From positions 2,395,501-2,459,500 of the forward strand of contig NZ_CP092415.1 in assembly GCF_023716465.1 (NCBI RefSeq): a stretch of 64,000 nt of DNA, read 5' to 3'. The position numbers were made by a program, and so were the translations under genes. The notes under the pieces are model-generated. The model did not search any database and was not told the DNA's origin. It saw only the letters and a list, made by a program, of their open reading frames with translations. Shown one piece after another: positions 62,490 to 64,000 of this stretch. Source of the DNA: Flagellimonas marinaquae. GTDB taxonomy: Bacteria > Bacteroidota > Bacteroidia > Flavobacteriales > Flavobacteriaceae. Positions within the stretch are counted from its first letter, which is position 1. The number at the start of each line of letters is the position of its first letter.

Positions 62490-63902
62490 ATGTATAAGAC
62501 CATAAATATAAACGTGAAGACTTTCCTGAGATATACCACCGTGCTCGGATTGTTGATAACCACCGCATGCGATGATATACTGGAGAGGACACCTGAAAAT
62601 CAAGTGGAGGAAGCTTCAGTGGTTACTGATGAGACCAGTGCCCGTGCTGCGGTAAACGGTATGTACAACGAATTGCAAAGCTCGGACTACTACGGTGACA
62701 ATTTCCTGATCATGGGAGATGTATCGTCCGATATAGCCCAAAGTATTGGAACTTGGGATTTTTATCGTGAAATGGACACTTACGAAGTATCGGCCGCGGG
62801 GAATACCGAGAACGATAATTTTTATAAAAGAGCCAATTCTGCCATTAATATTGCCAACAATGTGCTCAAAAAAGTTGCAGAATTGGATAATATCACCGAC
62901 GAAAGCAAGGATGCAAAATTGGGCGCAGCATACTTTATTAGAGCGTTGGCCTTGTTCGACTTGAACCGGGTGTACGGAGGTGTTCCCGGGGTGGTAGGGA
63001 CCATGGGTATGCCAGTAATAAGAGAGGCAACGGGATCTATCGAGGAGATCACCTATCCAGAAAGGCCCGCACTGCTGGATTCCTATTTGGCAGTAGAAGA
63101 AGATTTGTTGAACGCTATAGAGCTGTTGCCGGATACCAACGACAAAACAGTGGCATCCAAAGGAGCGGCACGGGCATTAATTTCTAGATTGTATCTGTAT
63201 TTAGGATACTACGAAGACGTAATCGATTATTCAACAGATGTAATTGCTGACCCTAAGTACACACTGAACCCAAATTTTTTGGACATATTTGTCACCAAAT
63301 CCAACCAGGAATCGGTTTTTGAACTCGATTTTAACACGACCGATCAAAGTGGCATCCGAAACTGGTACAATCCCAATGGCGGCCGTGGGGATTTAACTTC
63401 GCACCAGGAATTTTATTTGGAGGCTTCATCCGATCCAATGGATGTTCGCGGACAGTTATTTGGATTTTCCGAGTCCAACGGCAATTTTCAAATCAAATAT
63501 CAAAAAGCAGGCGGACTGGATAACATCCATATCATCCGTATTTCCGAAATGTATCTAAATAGGGCAGAGGCCTTGGCCCAGACCGATGACCTTGATGGGG
63601 CAATCGACGATTTGAACGAGGTTAGAACTAGAGCAGGTATTGATGCCATTGCAGTTACCCCAGCAACTAAACAGGAAGTTTTAGAGCTAATCTGGCAAGA
63701 AAGAAAACTGGAGTTTGCCTTCGAGGGACACCGTTTCTTTGATTTGACCCGAACAGGACAGATTATGGATGTACTTCAAAATATCAACAGAAACAATGGG
63801 CCGGCAGTAAGCATTCCAGAAATCGGAAGGGCAGTTTTTCCAATCCCAAGATTTGAACTCGATGCAAATCCAAATCTCGAGCAAAACGAAGCGTATCGCT
63901 AA
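62490..63902 (+). CDS. SusD/RagB-family nutrient-binding lipoprotein
   Basis: ATG 62490 gives 470 aa with a lipoprotein-like signal (RYTTVLGLLITTACDDIL); an earlier in-frame TTG at 62442 would add 16 residues and is less likely. The RagB/SusD helical core is clear: AAVNGMYNELQSSDYYGDNF, AYFIRALALFDLNRVYGGVP, ARALISRLYLYLGYYEDVI, IRISEMYLNRAEALAQ, IWQERKLEFAFEGHRFFDL. It ends with the family-typical PIPRFELDANPNLEQNEAY. It is the partner of the STN-SusC. Confidence 0.94.
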   Translation: MYKTININVKTFLRYTTVLGLLITTACDDILERTPENQVEEASVVTDETSARAAVNGMYNELQSSDYYGDNFLIMGDVSSDIAQSIGTWDFYREMDTYEVSAAGNTENDNFYKRANSAINIANNVLKKVAELDNITDESKDAKLGAAYFIRALALFDLNRVYGGVPGVVGTMGMPVIREATGSIEEITYPERPALLDSYLAVEEDLLNAIELLPDTNDKTVASKGAARALISRLYLYLGYYEDVIDYSTDVIADPKYTLNPNFLDIFVTKSNQESVFELDFNTTDQSGIRNWYNPNGGRGDLTSHQEFYLEASSDPMDVRGQLFGFSESNGNFQIKYQKAGGLDNIHIIRISEMYLNRAEALAQTDDLDGAIDDLNEVRTRAGIDAIAVTPATKQEVLELIWQERKLEFAFEGHRFFDLTRTGQIMDVLQNINRNNGPAVSIPEIGRAVFPIPRFELDANPNLEQNEAYR

Positions 63903-63928
63903 TTTATCCAACCAATAAAACAACAATT

Positions 63929-64000
63929 ATGAAACACTTTAAAAAGATAAAACATATTGCACTAAGTGGTTTGGGCTTCTGTATCTCACTTTTGAGTACA
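63929..64000 (+). CDS. Exported protein, cut by the window edge
   Basis: ATG 63929 opens a frame of 24 codons to the right edge (MKHFKKIKHIALSGLG then FCISLLST). It is basic then hydrophobic, as in a signal peptide. It lies 26 bp after the SusD stop, so it is probably the third gene of this SusCD operon (surface binding protein or secreted enzyme). Confidence 0.6.
   Translation, partial: MKHFKKIKHIALSGLGFCISLLST

Overview
The window looks like a chromosomal segment of a marine flavobacterium, most like the Muricauda/Allomuricauda group of Flavobacteriaceae. This is inferred from gene content: fused SecDF, Rho with a long low-complexity N-terminal insert, archaeal-type ProRS, CdaA next to FolP, type IX secretion (T9SS type B) C-terminal domains, two SusC/SusD pairs, an ECF sigma/FecR pair, weak Shine-Dalgarno sequences, and several Bacteroidetes-type promoters (TTG, about 19 bp, TAnnTTTG). 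No rRNA, CRISPR array, integrase, transposase or phage gene was seen.

Layout. 1-36.7 kb is mostly housekeeping. It starts with a lipoprotein cut by the left edge, then mdh and secDF. A long leftward block follows (ALDH-DUF779, yidD, lgt, DUF192, GNAT, a ModF-like ABC ATPase), with an AraC regulator divergent from the ALDH. Next come cysS and folE, two tandem T9SS-type gliding-motility-associated proteins, a FadL-like porin and a Trp/Gly- and Arg/Ser-rich lipoprotein divergent from proS. Then two identical tRNA-Glu genes, rpsT, a lipoprotein plus two paralogous multi-TM proteins, rho, a DUF4293 gene, a phosphodiesterase, truA and an exporter ABC. The leftward operon folP-cdaA-DUF3667 and a rightward run (DUF1599, DoxX-like, tpiA, prmA, clpS, a membrane/coiled-coil protein) close this part.

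36.7-47.4 kb is an accessory nutrient-acquisition locus. A MocR-type GntR/aminotransferase-fold regulator is divergent from a rightward operon of SusC, SusD, a lipoprotein, an Fn3 plus putative metallohydrolase lipoprotein, and a D-aminoacylase-like amidohydrolase. The regulator and the amidohydrolase point to peptides or N-acylated amino acids rather than glycans. Two 10-bp direct repeats containing ATACCA (the GabR half-site) lie just upstream of the regulator.

47.4-57.2 kb holds a DsrE-like exported protein, two small exported or anchored proteins and a LytTR two-component system. Divergent from that system is a tight five-gene operon: a small lipoprotein and four tandem paralogues of an exported protein family I do not recognise. 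This is the best candidate for an undescribed system in the window.

57.2-64 kb is a transenvelope-signalling SusCD locus: ECF sigma factor, FecR-like anti-sigma factor, SusC with an STN signalling domain, SusD, and the first 24 codons of a further exported protein cut by the right edge.
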